Source: Chloroflexota bacterium
GTDB taxonomy: Bacteria; Chloroflexota; Anaerolineae; J102
NCBI GenBank assembly: GCA_024276255.1
Contig: JAJRXO010000234.1
Coordinates: 1 to 6,299, forward strand
Reading direction: 5' to 3'
DNA length: 6,299 bases
Part shown: piece after piece, positions 6,020-6,299 of the stretch
Layout of the letters: every line of letters starts with the position of its first letter
Numbering within the stretch: position 1 is the stretch's first letter
Translations under genes and position numbers: made by a program
Notes under the pieces: generated by a model
What the model saw: only the letters and a program-made list of their open reading frames with translations
What the model was told of the DNA's origin: nothing
The model's database searches: none

Positions 6020-6298
6020 CTAATTGATGCCCGCAGGTGTCGTCGGTCTGTCAGATTTCGACGCCGGCGGTTTGGGGGGCGCCGGGGGTGTGAGGGCGTG
6101 CGGCATGCGGGAGAGTGTCGACCCATCAGCACGATTCAAGCGCGCCTCCATCTGGCTGGTCAGCGCCGGTTGCTCCTCCCAGGCAAACACCGAGTAGTCA
6201 TCGAAATAGGCCGTGACAGGACTGTACTCGCTGGCCCAGTTGAGAACGCCAAAGTAGCCTTGTCCCAGCAAGGTGTTGTTGTAAAGGGTCTGCAGATA
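6020..6298 (-). CDS. C-terminal fragment of a probable secreted protein with a LamG/concanavalin-like domain (cut by window edge)
   Basis: The frame enters from the right edge and ends at TAG (6022-6020), giving the last 92 residues. The first part, LYNNTLLGQGYFGVLNWASE and then VTAYFDDYSVFAWE, resembles the closing strands of concanavalin/LamG-like sandwich domains (including the 3-keto-disaccharide hydrolase type), where 'G.-G.......-YFDDFSV' is a common ending. The remaining 50 or so residues are polar, and the end is proline-rich (ALTPPAPPKPPASKSDRPTT) and probably disordered. The start and the main function lie outside the window. A terminator follows directly. The reading frame is fairly secure; the domain call is tentative. 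Confidence 0.7.
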   Translation of the reverse strand, partial: YLQTLYNNTLLGQGYFGVLNWASEYSPVTAYFDDYSVFAWEEQPALTSQMEARLNRADGSTLSRMPHALTPPAPPKPPASKSDRPTTPAGIN

Positions 6299-6299
6299 A

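Overview
The window most likely comes from a member of the Chloroflexota (an Anaerolineae- or Caldilinea-like lineage). The basis is protein style, not a database search. A very large secreted protein has domains joined by Thr-Pro-rich (TPTPT) linkers, with several 'GDEDWF' pre-peptidase-C-type modules and a C-terminal tail of the IFLPLV-R kind. Next to it is the start of a BTAD/SARP-type regulator. All three genes that can be supported lie on the minus strand. No RNA genes, mobile elements, CRISPR arrays or phage genes were seen.

Layout, in the direction of transcription (right to left). Positions 6298-6020 hold the last 92 codons of a gene cut by the window edge, probably the end of a secreted or cell-surface protein with a concanavalin/LamG-like sandwich domain and a proline-rich tail. 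It is followed by a near-perfect bidirectional terminator (5950-5984). Next is an AT-richer promoter/leader region (5767-5949), and then one giant intact gene (5766-610, 1718 aa).

The giant protein has a signal peptide, five PPC-type beta-sandwich repeats, a beta-propeller-like region with evenly spaced YIYW motifs, an Ig-like domain, Asp-rich calcium repeats, a metzincin zinc protease (HELGHSIGLGH plus SIMNY Met-turn), further calcium-binding motifs, a thrombospondin-type-3-like stretch, a fibronectin III domain and a short aromatic tail. It has its own leader and is bracketed by terminators, so it is probably transcribed alone.

Downstream, 244-609 is noncoding. It carries two consecutive hairpins after the protease stop and three copies of a CATC-N3-GATG dyad. 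Finally, 243-1 encodes the first 81 residues of a BTAD-type transcriptional regulator, cut by the left edge.

The genes do not form an obvious pathway. The defensible picture is a secreted, calcium-stabilised, multidomain metalloprotease beside another exported protein and a regulator. No clearly new system is evident. The most unusual items are the protease architecture and the repeated dyad in the gap before the regulator.
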